From: an uncultured Eubacterium sp.
GTDB taxonomy: Bacteria > Bacillota > Clostridia > Lachnospirales > CAG-274
NCBI GenBank assembly: GCA_900551755.1
Contig: URXK01000002.1
Span: forward strand, 110,118 to 174,117
Length of the DNA stretch: 64,000 bases
Reading direction: 5' to 3'
Each line of letters starts with the position of its first letter. Position 1 is the stretch's first letter. This document shows positions 37,350 to 46,528 of this stretch, one piece after another. Both the position numbers and the translations under genes were made by a program. The notes below the pieces were generated by a model. The model was not told the origin of the DNA. It saw nothing but the letters and a program-made list of their open reading frames with translations, and ran no database searches.

Positions 37350-37402
37350 TAATGTTCATTTTATCCACCTAATAAAAACTAAAACAATAAATTTACTCAC
37401 AA

Positions 37403-37437
37403 AAATACCCATTTCAATTATACTGAAATGGGTATTT
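37403..37437. terminator. Bidirectional terminator between the carboxypeptidase and yebC
   Basis: A perfect 14-base stem AAATACCCATTTCA/TGAAATGGGTATTT with a seven-base loop serves the converging genes. Confidence 0.9.
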
Positions 37438-37467
37438 CTAAATAAAATATATAAATTTGTAAATTAA

Positions 37468-38193
37468 TTATTCGTCCCAGTTATGATATACATTCTTAAC
37501 ATCATCGTCATCATCAAGCATATCAAGTAACCTAGTCATTTTCTTAATATCGTCTTCGTCAGTAAGCTCAGTATAAGTCTGAGGAATCATAGAAACTTCA
37601 GCTTCAGCCATTTCAAAGCCAGCAGCTTCAAGAGCTTCTCTTACTGCTGAAAAATCATCTGGAGCTGTAATGATTTCAAAGCTATCTTCTTCCTCTGAAA
37701 TATCTTCAGCACCTGCCTCAATAGCAGCCATTTCAAGAGCTTCTGCATCAATAGCATCATCTTTTTCAATGATAATCTGACCCTTTTCATCAAACATAAA
37801 ACTTACACAGCCAGATGTACCCATATTACCGCCACCCTTAGTAAATGCACTTCTTACATTTGCAGCTGAACGGTTCTTGTTATCTGTAAGTACCTCAACA
37901 ATAACGGCTACGCCCTTAGGACCGTAACCCTCGTAAGTAATTGATTCATAATTAACTGCATCAAGGTTACCTGCTGCCTTTTTGATACTTCTATCAATAG
38001 TATCATTAGGCATATTATTAGCCTTTGCCTTTGCAATAGCATCTCTTAACCTTGAGTTGTTGTCTGGGTCTGGGCCGCCTGCCTTTACAGCAACTGCAAG
38101 CTCTCTACCAATTACAGTAAAGATTTTACCCTTTGCAGCGTCATTCTTTTCCTTCTTGTGCTTAATATTAGCAAATTTAGAATGTCCACTCAT
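37468..38193 (-). CDS. yebC: YebC/PmpR (TACO1) family protein
   Basis: The product begins [26 protein letters not shown] and continues through the three-domain YebC fold ([40 protein letters not shown] at the end). Members are annotated as transcriptional regulators, and some act at the ribosome on proline-rich stretches. The ATG at 38193 has GGAGG about ten bases upstream. An in-frame upstream ATG lies before that site. Single-gene unit. Confidence 0.95.
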   Translation of the reverse strand: MSGHSKFANIKHKKEKNDAAKGKIFTVIGRELAVAVKAGGPDPDNNSRLRDAIAKAKANNMPNDTIDRSIKKAAGNLDAVNYESITYEGYGPKGVAVIVEVLTDNKNRSAANVRSAFTKGGGNMGTSGCVSFMFDEKGQIIIEKDDAIDAEALEMAAIEAGAEDISEEEDSFEIITAPDDFSAVREALEAAGFEMAEAEVSMIPQTYTELTDEDDIKKMTRLLDMLDDDDDVKNVYHNWDE

Positions 38194-38318
38194 TTTTTCA
38201 ACCTCCATTTATATTGTTTTTCATTAAATCGCACTATTGCTATTGTAACATTATTCTGTATATTTTGCAAGAATTATTTAATATAACCCTATGAATTAAA
38301 CATAATAAATCCTACAAT

Positions 38319-39068
38319 TTATTGATTTTTACCCTTCTGAATATGATAACAAGCAATAAGCATAGCCCTCAACGGAGCAAATTTACAAGCAAACATCATT
38401 AAATAATCAGTAAGGCGTGGCAATATAACTGTTTTCTTTAAAAACATACCAACTAAAGCCCTTTTAGCTGCATCACTAGCCTTCATTTGATTAATAGAAA
38501 AACTTACATTTGCCCTATTATTAAATTCTGTATCAATAGGACCAGGGCAAAATACAGAAATATTAACCTTTGATTTTCTCTGTCTTAATTCTTCATTTAT
38601 AGCTGTAGTCAATTTATAAACATAAGCCTTTGTTGCATAATATGTTGACATTAAAGGTCCAGAAGCAAAAGATGCAAGTGATGCAACATTTAATATATAG
38701 CCTCTATTTTTCTTAACAAAATCTCTTAAATATAACTTTGTAAGTATATGGAGAGCTGTAACATTAAGCTCTATCATATTCATTTCTTTTCTAAGGCTTG
38801 AATAATAAAATTCTCCCCAAAGACCAAAACCGGCATTGTTAATTAATATATCTATGTTTTTAGCCATAGAATGTAACTTAAAGCAATTTCTTTTATCACT
38901 TAAGTCTAAAGGAATTATTGTAACCTGAGTATCAATTTGCGATGCAACCTCTTTTAACTTGTCCTCATTTCTTGCAACAAGTATAAGATTATATCCTTTT
39001 TTACCAAGTATAATAGCCATTTCCTTACCTATGCCACCACTAGCACCTGTTATTAAAGCTGTTGCCAT
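38319..39068 (-). CDS. Short-chain dehydrogenase/reductase
   Basis: The 249-residue SDR has TGASGGIG (7-14), NNAG (about 77-80), and catalytic Ser with YYATKAYVYK. The closest resemblance is to the DltE/YqjQ-like classical SDRs with a hydrophobic C-terminus (LMMFACKFAPLRAMLIACY), which may touch the membrane. The substrate is unknown. It overlaps the cca stop as TAATG. Confidence 0.88.
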   Translation of the reverse strand: MATALITGASGGIGKEMAIILGKKGYNLILVARNEDKLKEVASQIDTQVTIIPLDLSDKRNCFKLHSMAKNIDILINNAGFGLWGEFYYSSLRKEMNMIELNVTALHILTKLYLRDFVKKNRGYILNVASLASFASGPLMSTYYATKAYVYKLTTAINEELRQRKSKVNISVFCPGPIDTEFNNRANVSFSINQMKASDAAKRALVGMFLKKTVILPRLTDYLMMFACKFAPLRAMLIACYHIQKGKNQ

Positions 39069-40231
39069 TAAAATCCCTCCTTGATAATATTCAAAAGTAC
39101 CTCTCTGTTATTTTTATCTGGCTCTTTCATAACCAAATCTAAAGCCTTATTTAAAACTTCTCCTATTTCCTTACCCTTTATACCAATACTCATTAAATCA
39201 TTTCCAGTTAAATCAAGACTTTTTAAAGTACAGCAATCATTTTTAACTCTGTTATATATATTAACTTCATTAATCGTATCAGAATTATTTAATGCTCCCA
39301 TTACTTCAATAAGATTTAATGTATTTTCACCAGTTAAATTAATAAGTTTACGCATAGAATAGTCGTCTGTTATTTTGTAATCAACATATTTAACAATATT
39401 AGTTACTGCTGCTCCTGTTTTATTATCTGTTTTAAGTCTTTTCATTATTTTACTAACATTTTTACTGTCAATATGGCTTAAAACATAAGACAATCTAACT
39501 ACTATATCTTTTGACAAACCATTTATTTTACTATAATCATATTTTCTGTTAAGGATTTCAGGTAAAAAGTATTCTGTCATACCAGAATTAAGAAGTATAT
39601 CTAATCTTTCATTGTGATTAGATAACAAAAGTTTAAAAAATTCTTCTCTTATTCTTTCAATGCTTATATTTTCAATTAAATCTGCATTATCTTTCAATGC
39701 TTTTAAAGTATTTTCCTCAATAGAAAAGTCTAATTGTGCAGAAAATCTAACAGCTCTCATCATTCTTAAAGCATCTTCTTGAAATCTTTTAGCTGGTACT
39801 CCTACACCTCTTATTATTTTTTTATTTATATCATCTCTGCCATTAAAAAGGTCTACATAACCATTTAATGGATTATAAGCAATAGCATTAACAGTAAAAT
39901 CTCTCCTAGATAAATCACCAGAAAGCTTATCAGTAAATATAACCTCCTCTGGATGTCTATTGTCTTTATATTCTCCATCAATTCTATATGTTGTTATTTC
40001 ATACCCAATTTTATCTATAACTACAGTAACTGTACCGTGTTGAATACCAGTATCTACTGTATGAGAAAAAATTGACTTAACCTCCTCTGGTAAGGCTGAA
40101 GTTGTTATGTCATAATCGTGAGGCTCAGTACCCATTAAATAATCTCTTACACAGCCACCAACAATATAACCCTCGTATCCATTTTTATTTAATTCCTTTA
40201 AAATGAAATCCACATTTTTCGGAAGTTTCAT
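39068..40231 (-). CDS. cca: tRNA nucleotidyltransferase (CCA-adding type, class II)
   Basis: The enzyme adds or repairs the 3' CCA end of tRNA. The 387-residue protein shows the class II nucleotidyltransferase head YIVGGCVRDYLMGTEPHDYDITTSA with its DxD pair, the RRDFTVNAIAYN block and the EDALRMMRAVRFSAQL helix. It is slightly shorter than many family members, and no C-terminal HD phosphohydrolase motif was seen. Discriminating CCA-adding from poly(A) polymerase or A-adding forms would need alignment. Confidence 0.88.
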   Translation of the reverse strand: MKLPKNVDFILKELNKNGYEGYIVGGCVRDYLMGTEPHDYDITTSALPEEVKSIFSHTVDTGIQHGTVTVVIDKIGYEITTYRIDGEYKDNRHPEEVIFTDKLSGDLSRRDFTVNAIAYNPLNGYVDLFNGRDDINKKIIRGVGVPAKRFQEDALRMMRAVRFSAQLDFSIEENTLKALKDNADLIENISIERIREEFFKLLLSNHNERLDILLNSGMTEYFLPEILNRKYDYSKINGLSKDIVVRLSYVLSHIDSKNVSKIMKRLKTDNKTGAAVTNIVKYVDYKITDDYSMRKLINLTGENTLNLIEVMGALNNSDTINEVNIYNRVKNDCCTLKSLDLTGNDLMSIGIKGKEIGEVLNKALDLVMKEPDKNNREVLLNIIKEGF

Positions 40232-40298
40232 AAGCGTTCTCCTTTGATTTTATATATAATCAATATTAACACAATTAATGAATAATATCAATCAACAC

Positions 40299-40327
40299 TT
40301 GATAAATCCGTTAAAATTGCTTATAAT
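40299..40327 (+). promoter_or_regulatory. Promoter of walR
   Basis: TTGATA, 17 bases, TATAAT, ending 29 bases before the walR start codon. Confidence 0.7.
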
Positions 40328-40356
40328 TAATATATAAATATATGGAGGTGTTTTGT

Positions 40357-41043
40357 ATGGCAAAGGTATTAGTTGTTGACGATGAAGCCAGCATTGTAAA
40401 TATAATTGCATATAATCTTAAAAAAGAGGGGTACGAGGTTATTACTGCAGAAAATGGCGAAGACGGTCTTGAACTAGCTTTAAGCGAAAATCCTGACTTA
40501 GTATTATTAGATATTATGATGCCTAAAATGGACGGCTATGAAGTATGCCGTAAACTTAGAGAAAAGAGTAATGTACCTATAATTATGCTTACAGCAAGAG
40601 CTGATGAAGTTGATAAGGTTATCGGTCTTGAAATGGGTGCTGATGATTATGTTACTAAGCCATTTGGTAATAGGGAACTTATGGCTAGAGTAAAAGCTCA
40701 TCTTAGAAGAAGTACAGTAAAAGATATACCAGCTGAAAACGGCAATGTACAAACATTTGGTGACTTATCTATTGATTTTGACAGATACGAAGTTAAAAAG
40801 AGAGGCGAAGTTATTAATTTAACTATGAGAGAGTTTGAACTTCTTACTTTTCTTGCAACTCAAAAAACACAAATATTTAATAGAGAAACTTTACTTGAAA
40901 AAGTGTGGGGTTATGAATATTTTGGCGATGTTAGAGCTGTCGATGTAACTATTAGACGATTAAGAGAAAAAATTGAAGATGACCCAAGTAAACCAAGATT
41001 TATTATTACTAAAAGAGGTATCGGATATTATTTTAATGTTTAA
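40357..41043 (+). CDS. walR: OmpR-family response regulator, WalR-like
   Basis: The 228-residue protein has a receiver domain with the acidic pocket VDDE, phospho-acceptor Asp in [15 protein letters not shown] (about residue 53) and TKPF, then an OmpR-type winged helix (about 130-228). The stretch [21 protein letters not shown] is close to the essential WalR/YycF regulators of cell wall metabolism. Start at 40357: the upstream ATG at 40342 overlaps the GGAGGTG site. Its kinase gene follows after 380 bases of repeat DNA. Confidence 0.87.
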   Translation: MAKVLVVDDEASIVNIIAYNLKKEGYEVITAENGEDGLELALSENPDLVLLDIMMPKMDGYEVCRKLREKSNVPIIMLTARADEVDKVIGLEMGADDYVTKPFGNRELMARVKAHLRRSTVKDIPAENGNVQTFGDLSIDFDRYEVKKRGEVINLTMREFELLTFLATQKTQIFNRETLLEKVWGYEYFGDVRAVDVTIRRLREKIEDDPSKPRFIITKRGIGYYFNV

Positions 41044-41048
41044 TGAAT

Positions 41049-41389
41049 AAACCCCTCAGTCAGCTTTAAACTACTTAGGAATTTTTATTCCTATTGTATT
41101 TTTATAACACCTATAACGGACGAGCAATGCTCGCCCCTACAATTAGGGTGTTCGTTATAGATTAAATTAATATGATGTATTTAATTTTTAGCCCCACTTG
41201 CAGAGAAGCTGTCGGCTTTAGACTACTTAAGAATTTTTATTCCTATTATATTTTTTGTAACATCTACAACGGGCGAACAATGTTCGCCCCTACAATTAGG
41301 GTGTTCGTTATAAATTAAATTAATATGATGTATTTAATTTTTAGCTCCACTTTTAGGGGAGCTGTCAGCTTTAGCTGACTGAGGGGTTT
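41049..41389. mobile_element. MITE-like element between walR and walK
   Basis: A 341-bp non-coding unit is bounded by perfect 17-base terminal inverted repeats (AAACCCCTCAGTCAGCT at 41049-41065 and its complement at 41373-41389). It holds two tandem copies of a 152-base unit. No transposase or ORF lies inside, and no convincing target-site duplication was seen at its edges. It looks like a non-autonomous transposable repeat that was duplicated internally. It lies in the intergenic space of a two-component pair, and the whole 41044-41423 gap is occupied by it apart from short flanks and the walK ribosome binding site. Confidence 0.7.
41070..41374 (+). repeat. Two tandem copies of a 152-base unit
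   Basis: Copy A spans 41070-41221 and copy B 41222-41374, with a one-base length difference and scattered substitutions. Each contains a palindrome followed by CCCTACAATTAGGGTGTTCG. In A it is GGACGAGCA-A-TGCTCGCCC (41118-41136) and in B GGGCGAACA-A-TGTTCGCCC (41271-41289). A paired G-to-A and C-to-T change keeps the stem intact. Confidence 0.85.
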
Positions 41390-41423
41390 CCTTAACAAAC
41401 TACTATTTATCAGAGGAAAAATT

Positions 41424-43223
41424 ATGAAAAGTATTCGTTGGCGACTTGTATTTATGTATCTATCTCTTGTATTTATAGTTATGATACTTACAGGTACATT
41501 TATTATAGTCAGCACAGAAAGCAGAGAACAAAGAAAAGCATCTGAAGAATTAAGGCAGTGTGCCGTATATATTGAGGAACAAGTTGTGGAACAATATGAC
41601 AGCAGATATTTTCAAGATAGTCTTGTCAATTTATCAATTGTCAGTTCAACATTAAGAAATATGAGTGCTCATATTCTAAACAACACTGGCGAAACAATAG
41701 CAAGTTCTACTGTTGATGACTCCTCAGATTTTCAGCAATACACTAATTCTGCCATTATTTCAGCATTAAACGGAAAAGAGAGTTTTCTTGCTAAAAGTAA
41801 AATTACAGATTCACTAGGTCAAGAAAAAACTGTTATGAGTTACTCCTATCCTTGCAAAAACAAACAGGGTAAAGTAACTTATATCGTTTATGTTCAAATG
41901 GATTCAGAAGCAATTGAAGAAAGTATTTCTCAAACAACAAGAACCATTCTTGTTGCATCACTTATTGCTATTATTATTACAATTGTTTTAGGTCTTTTGT
42001 TTGCAAACACAATTACAACACCTATTGCAGCCCTTACAAAAAAGGCAAACCTTATGGCAAAGGGACGACTTGACCAAAAAGTTGTTGTTAAAGGTAATGA
42101 TGAAATAGGACAACTTACAAAGAGCTTTAACACAATGGCTAAAGAGCTTAGAAAAACCATTGTAGAAAGTCAGGAACAGCGTAACAAACTAGAAATAGTT
42201 CTCCACAATATGACAGATGGTATACTTGCCTTTGATGATAAAGGTCAACTTATACACATAAACCGTTCCTCTTATGATATGTTAGAAATTGATGATGTTA
42301 AAATATCACTTAGTTGGCTTTTAGACTTGCTCAAAATAAAAGCAGAAGACCTAGAGCCAGACGCCATAAGAGAACTTGTTGTAAATGGCAAAAATGACAA
42401 ATATATATCTGTTGCTATAATTCCATATACAATCAAGAAAAAAAAGAAAAAGCAAGAAAGCCTTGGTGGTATTATTGTAGTTCTCCACGATATTACAAAG
42501 CATAGACAGCTTGACAATATGCGTCAAGAATTTGTTGCTAATGTAAGTCACGAAATTGGTACACCGCTTACAACAATAAAAGGCTATGCAGAGCTTCTTC
42601 TTGACGGTGCTATTGACGATAAATCCGTTGCAATGGAATTTTTAAAAGAAATAAATGTTGCTGCTGATAGAATGAAGATATTAAGAGATGACCTTCTTGA
42701 CTTGTCAAGATTTGATACCAAAGTTAATAAGTTAAATAAAGAAGATGTAAATCTTGTCAATCTTGTATCTGGTTGTTGCAGACAAAATCTAATTGTAGCT
42801 GAAAACAAAAATCAGAAAATAGTATTTAATCCACCAGAAAAACCTATGTATATATATGGTGACCCTAGCAGAATAAATCAAGTAATAACAAATATTATGT
42901 CAAATGCTATGAAATATAGCGATAAAGGTGCTACTATTAATATTAGGCTTAAAGAGATTGACAACTTCTACCATTTAGAAATAGAAGACAACGGTATTGG
43001 TATGCCTAAGGAAGCTCTTGACAGAATATTTGACAGATTTTATAGAGTAGATAAGGCTAGAAGTCGTGCTATGGGTGGTAACGGTTTAGGTCTTGCTATT
43101 GCTAAGGAAATTATGGACGCTCACGATGGCAGTATCAAGGTTTATAGTACATTAGGCAAAGGTACAACAATGGTACTTATTTTCCCAAAAAGTGAATTGC
43201 CTGATTATATGATTGAAGCATAA
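41424..43223 (+). CDS. walK: Sensor histidine kinase, WalK-like
   Basis: The 599-residue kinase has TM1 (about 8-30), an extracellular sensor (about 31-170), TM2 (about 173-195) and HAMP (about 196-250). A PAS domain (about 262-370) is interrupted by a lysine-rich KKKKKK patch. The HisKA (ANVSHEIGTPLTTIKGYAE) and HATPase_c domains follow, with N box, DNGIGMP and GGNGLGLAIAKEI. This is the WalK layout, and it partners the upstream WalR-like regulator to control wall hydrolases. The H-box has Gly where Arg or Lys is usual (HE[LI][RK]TP). No walH, walI or walJ follow. Confidence 0.88.
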   Translation: MKSIRWRLVFMYLSLVFIVMILTGTFIIVSTESREQRKASEELRQCAVYIEEQVVEQYDSRYFQDSLVNLSIVSSTLRNMSAHILNNTGETIASSTVDDSSDFQQYTNSAIISALNGKESFLAKSKITDSLGQEKTVMSYSYPCKNKQGKVTYIVYVQMDSEAIEESISQTTRTILVASLIAIIITIVLGLLFANTITTPIAALTKKANLMAKGRLDQKVVVKGNDEIGQLTKSFNTMAKELRKTIVESQEQRNKLEIVLHNMTDGILAFDDKGQLIHINRSSYDMLEIDDVKISLSWLLDLLKIKAEDLEPDAIRELVVNGKNDKYISVAIIPYTIKKKKKKQESLGGIIVVLHDITKHRQLDNMRQEFVANVSHEIGTPLTTIKGYAELLLDGAIDDKSVAMEFLKEINVAADRMKILRDDLLDLSRFDTKVNKLNKEDVNLVNLVSGCCRQNLIVAENKNQKIVFNPPEKPMYIYGDPSRINQVITNIMSNAMKYSDKGATINIRLKEIDNFYHLEIEDNGIGMPKEALDRIFDRFYRVDKARSRAMGGNGLGLAIAKEIMDAHDGSIKVYSTLGKGTTMVLIFPKSELPDYMIEA

Positions 43224-43252
43224 ATAAAATTTAATATTTCTACTTTTTACAC

Positions 43253-43290
43253 CCAGAGGGCAAACTTATAAAGTTTGCCCTCTGGTATTT
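43253..43290. terminator. Bidirectional terminator after walK
   Basis: A perfect 15-base stem (43253-43267 with 43271-43285; CCAGAGGGCAAACTT) with a three-base loop is followed by TATTTTAATTTT. Confidence 0.93.
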
Positions 43291-44261
43291 TAATTTTCAA
43301 TATAACTTCTCATAAATTCTCTTTGTTCCACAATTTCATCAATTTTGTTTTTTACACCAGAAGGCAAAAAAGTTTTAGAGCTTTTAAAAAAATCTTCCAT
43401 TGCACTAACAAAACGATGAGGGTATAATAAAACAGTTTTAATAGCCTCATATTCATAATCAGAAATTGATGTAAACTTAGAATACTTATTTAAAACATCT
43501 TCAAGTTTCATATACTCAACATTATTTTTATTGCTATAATAACAATTTTTACGAACATATCGCCTAATAAAAAAAGCAATATCCTCCACATAATTAAGAT
43601 ACTTCATATTATCCCAATCTATTATATAGCTCCTGCCCTTTTTGTATATTATATTACCCTCTTTAAGACCACAGTGGCAATATGTAGAAAAACTGCCATA
43701 CTCCATATCTTCAAGTCTTTGTGTAAGACACAAGCAATCATCAATTATGTTTTTAAAAACATTAAGCATATCTTTATTCCAAAATTTGTTACCCTTTTGT
43801 GTTAATAATTTTTTTATTCTAACGAGATTTTTAGCCTTGTTTTTATACATAGTTAATGTTGGATTACTCTCTCCTGCTACAGAAAGCATTTCTTGACTCA
43901 TAAGCCCCAATCCCTTATGAAGTCTACCAATATCATTAAGGGCTACGCTTACTTGAGTATTGCTCATAAAATCTAATTCACTTGAGCCAAAATATCTTGT
44001 AACAACATATACCTTACCCTCATATTCACAAAAAGGCAATCCTTCTGTTGTCAAGCTATAGGTATCTATATTGTTAATACCATAGTCAAAAAGACACTCC
44101 TTTACTCTATTTATCTCATTTATTTTGTTTGGCTTAGGTCTAGCTACAGATAGAGCAAAAGCACCCTTACTACAATTCAACACATAGTAATATCTGCATT
44201 TATAAATATTAATAGGCTTAATATTAAATTTTTTACTTATTTCCGCTATATTTTCATACAA
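43290..44261 (-). CDS. CotS-like spore coat / aminoglycoside-phosphotransferase-fold kinase
   Basis: The 323-residue product has a divergent APH/choline-kinase fold: an N-lobe with YVLNCSKGAFALSVARPK, a catalytic-loop-like CHCGLKEGNIIYKKG and a metal-binding-loop-like YIIDWDNMKY. This pattern, with a Cys in place of the usual His-Asp catalytic start, resembles the CotS/YsxE/YutH spore coat kinases. The start is uncertain. TTG at 44261 has AGGAAGGTG six bases upstream, while the in-frame GTG at 44270 lies inside that site. The ribosome binding site is part of the aroK terminator stem. Confidence 0.75.
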   Translation of the reverse strand: MYENIAEISKKFNIKPINIYKCRYYYVLNCSKGAFALSVARPKPNKINEINRVKECLFDYGINNIDTYSLTTEGLPFCEYEGKVYVVTRYFGSSELDFMSNTQVSVALNDIGRLHKGLGLMSQEMLSVAGESNPTLTMYKNKAKNLVRIKKLLTQKGNKFWNKDMLNVFKNIIDDCLCLTQRLEDMEYGSFSTYCHCGLKEGNIIYKKGRSYIIDWDNMKYLNYVEDIAFFIRRYVRKNCYYSNKNNVEYMKLEDVLNKYSKFTSISDYEYEAIKTVLLYPHRFVSAMEDFFKSSKTFLPSGVKNKIDEIVEQREFMRSYIEN

Positions 44262-44264
44262 AAA

Positions 44265-44322
44265 AATCACCTTCCTAAGTACGGAATACTCACATATTCT
44301 ATACTATGTTAGGAAAGTGATT
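44265..44322 (-). terminator. aroK terminator whose 3' arm contains the next gene's ribosome binding site
   Basis: On the minus strand AATCACTTTCCTAA (44309-44322) pairs with TTAGGAAGGTGATT (44265-44278) with one U-G, and the loop can fold further (GAATA/TATTC). It starts ten bases after the aroK stop and runs into a T-run. The AGGAAGGTG of the downstream CotS-like gene lies within the 3' arm. Confidence 0.78.
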
Positions 44323-44331
44323 TCTATGATA

Positions 44332-44844
44332 TTAATTAATGCCCATTATTGTTTTAATTTTATCCATTGTTTCATCAACATTTAAGCCACTAACATCAAC
44401 AATTTCATCAGCACACTTATTATATATTGGCTCTCTTTCAGCCATTAAATTTGCGATTTTTTCCTCTTTATTATCACCAGCAAGGAGAGGTCTTGTATTG
44501 TCAAATCTCAAATTAAAAGCAATTTGTTTAGGCGTTGACTTTAAGTAAATAACGGTGCCACCTTTTTTAAGATTTTCTACATTAGCATCATTTTTAATAA
44601 CACCACCACCAGTAGCTATTATTTTACTCTTAGCTTCTGCAAAATTTTGGCATAATTCCTTTTCAAGTCCTCTAAAATATGCTTCGCCCTTTTTTTCAAA
44701 TATTTCATTTATTGACATACCTTCTTTTTCAACAATAAAGTCGTCCATATCAATAAATTCTCTCTTTAAATCAACAGAAAGTTTTTTGCCTACACTTGTT
44801 TTTCCACTTCCCATAAATCCAACAAGAACAATATTTTTTTCCAT
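44332..44844 (-). CDS. aroK: Shikimate kinase
   Basis: AroK phosphorylates shikimate in chorismate synthesis. The 170-residue P-loop kinase has GFMGSGKTSVGKKL (8-21), DMDDFI (shikimate binding Asp), FRGLEKE, the Walker-B-like ATGGGVI and the lid RPLLAG. It is 14 bases downstream of aroE on the same strand, in a yqeG-aroE-aroK unit. Confidence 0.96.
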   Translation of the reverse strand: MEKNIVLVGFMGSGKTSVGKKLSVDLKREFIDMDDFIVEKEGMSINEIFEKKGEAYFRGLEKELCQNFAEAKSKIIATGGGVIKNDANVENLKKGGTVIYLKSTPKQIAFNLRFDNTRPLLAGDNKEEKIANLMAEREPIYNKCADEIVDVSGLNVDETMDKIKTIMGIN

Positions 44845-44858
44845 TTAACTATCTCCTA

Positions 44859-45746
44859 CTAACAATTTTCCTTAAAATACTTACTTAATTTATTACAAAG
44901 CTCCTCTTGAAGTTCCTTATCATATTTTTCATCAAACCATATTTCTTCAGCTGCAACAGCTTGATAAACAAGCATACTAAAACCATTTAATGTTTCAACT
45001 CCAGCCTCATTAGCATCTTTTAAAAGCTGAGTTTCCCAAGGAGTGTAAATTGCATCAAAAACAAATTCAACGCCCTTAGCCTTATAAAAGCCTTTATCTT
45101 CAATAGGACTTAAACCAATTTTGTCACCAAAACCAACAGTTGTAGCATTAATAACCAAATCACAATTTTCAATAGTATTTATATCTGCTATTGCTATAGC
45201 CTCTATTTCACAATCGTAATAACCTGAAATACTTTTAGCCAATCTTTTAGCCTTGTCAACAGTTCTATTGGCAATAATAAGCTTTTTACAGCCTTCATCA
45301 CAAGCCATAACGGCACAAGCATTAGCTGCACCACCAGCACCTAAAAGAAGAACTGTTTTATTCTTAATATCATAGCCTTTGTTTTTAATAGCATAACCAA
45401 CACCAATAACATCGGTATTGTATCCAACATAGCCGTCCTCTGTATACTTTAATGTATTAACTGCACCTATAGCTCTAGCTCTTTTGTCAATATCACAAAG
45501 CAAATCCATAACAGCAACCTTGTGAGGAACAGTAACATTAAGACCCTTTATACCTAAGCAATATGCACCCTTAATTGCTCCCTGTATGCAATCTGGCTGA
45601 ACCTCCATTGCTGTGTATATAAAATCTTTACCAGTTATACTTGCCATTGTATTATGTATAACAGGACTAAAGCTGTGCTTTACTGGGCAGCCTATAACTG
45701 TAAATACTGAAGTTGTACCCTTTACTCTGTTAAATATATCACTCAT
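44859..45746 (-). CDS. aroE: Shikimate dehydrogenase
   Basis: AroE reduces 3-dehydroshikimate with NADPH. The 295-residue protein has HSFSPVIHNTMA (shikimate binding), NVTVPHKVAVM with the catalytic Lys, GYNTDVIGV and the nucleotide-binding GAGGAANACAVMA. It overlaps yqeG by four bases (ATGA) and precedes aroK. Confidence 0.96.
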   Translation of the reverse strand: MSDIFNRVKGTTSVFTVIGCPVKHSFSPVIHNTMASITGKDFIYTAMEVQPDCIQGAIKGAYCLGIKGLNVTVPHKVAVMDLLCDIDKRARAIGAVNTLKYTEDGYVGYNTDVIGVGYAIKNKGYDIKNKTVLLLGAGGAANACAVMACDEGCKKLIIANRTVDKAKRLAKSISGYYDCEIEAIAIADINTIENCDLVINATTVGFGDKIGLSPIEDKGFYKAKGVEFVFDAIYTPWETQLLKDANEAGVETLNGFSMLVYQAVAAEEIWFDEKYDKELQEELCNKLSKYFKENC

Positions 45747-46249
45747 TTTTTACCCTCACTTTTTAAATACATATTAACAATTATTTTTTCAAATGGACGC
45801 TTAGGTGCAGTTATAAGCTCATCTTTAGGGCTAACCTGCTTAACTAATACAGAGTAAGCTCCTGCCTTATTTCCACACCACACATCAGTAAAAATCTGGT
45901 CACCAACAATCATTGATTTTTCTGGCTGAGAATCCATAATTTCCATTATTTTTAAAAAGCCTTTAACTCCAGGCTTTTTTGCTCTAAAAACATAAGGAAT
46001 ATTAACAGGTGTGCAAAAAGTTTTGCTCCTTATTTCCTTACTATTAGAAAGAACTCCTATTTTAATTCCACCAGCTTTTAGGGCATTAAAATAAGTTACA
46101 AGTTTATTATCAGGCACTTTAATCCAATATGGAACTAAAGTGTTATCTATGTCAAAAATAATAGTATCTAAACCTAAGGACTTTAGCTTGTCTACATTGA
46201 TTTCAAATACTGAATTAAGATATTCTTTTGGATATAGAAATTTAAACAC
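45743..46249 (-). CDS. yqeG: YqeG-family HAD IIIA phosphatase
   Basis: The protein (about 168 residues from a GTG start at 46249, behind GAGGTGA) has the HAD motifs FDIDNTLVPYW, LSNSKE, KKPGVKGF and VGDQIFTDVWCGNKAG. The family is widespread in Firmicutes, usually next to aroE, and its substrate is unknown. A TTG further upstream (46270) precedes the ribosome binding site and is rejected. Confidence 0.9.
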   Translation of the reverse strand: MFKFLYPKEYLNSVFEINVDKLKSLGLDTIIFDIDNTLVPYWIKVPDNKLVTYFNALKAGGIKIGVLSNSKEIRSKTFCTPVNIPYVFRAKKPGVKGFLKIMEIMDSQPEKSMIVGDQIFTDVWCGNKAGAYSVLVKQVSPKDELITAPKRPFEKIIVNMYLKSEGKK

Positions 46250-46309
46250 TAAATCACCTCTATTATACAATACACCAATTTTTTAACTTTGTAAATACCT
46301 AAATAGCAA

Positions 46310-46337
46310 AATAAGGCAGTTCTTAATAAGAACCGCC
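46310..46337 (-). terminator. Probable terminator downstream of the SulP gene
   Basis: On the minus strand GGCGGTTCTT pairs with AAGAACTGCC (one G-U), loop of three, followed by TTATTTT. It is about 190 bases after the SulP stop. The DNA between (46338-46528) is AT-rich with no other feature seen. Confidence 0.65.
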
Positions 46338-46528
46338 CTATTAAAAATACAATATACAAATTCTCTCTGAAAACAAAAAGTTTCACTTACATTAAAAAAC
46401 AAACTGAATAAATATCAATAAATTCAATAATATAATTCCCCTACACTTGTATAAATGTATCTGCAACAAATATTGTTTTGTTGTTATATATATTATGGCA
46501 TATAAATTATAATATATCAATATTATTA

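Noticed and set aside
41044-41423. Repeats between walR and walK as a CRISPR-like array
   Set aside because: There are only two copies of a 152-base unit with almost no spacer, terminal inverted repeats and no cas genes. This is a mobile repeat, not a CRISPR array.
46241-46270. TATAAT-like box just upstream of yqeG as its promoter
   Set aside because: Transcription from it would start at or after the ribosome binding site, so it cannot serve the GTG start.
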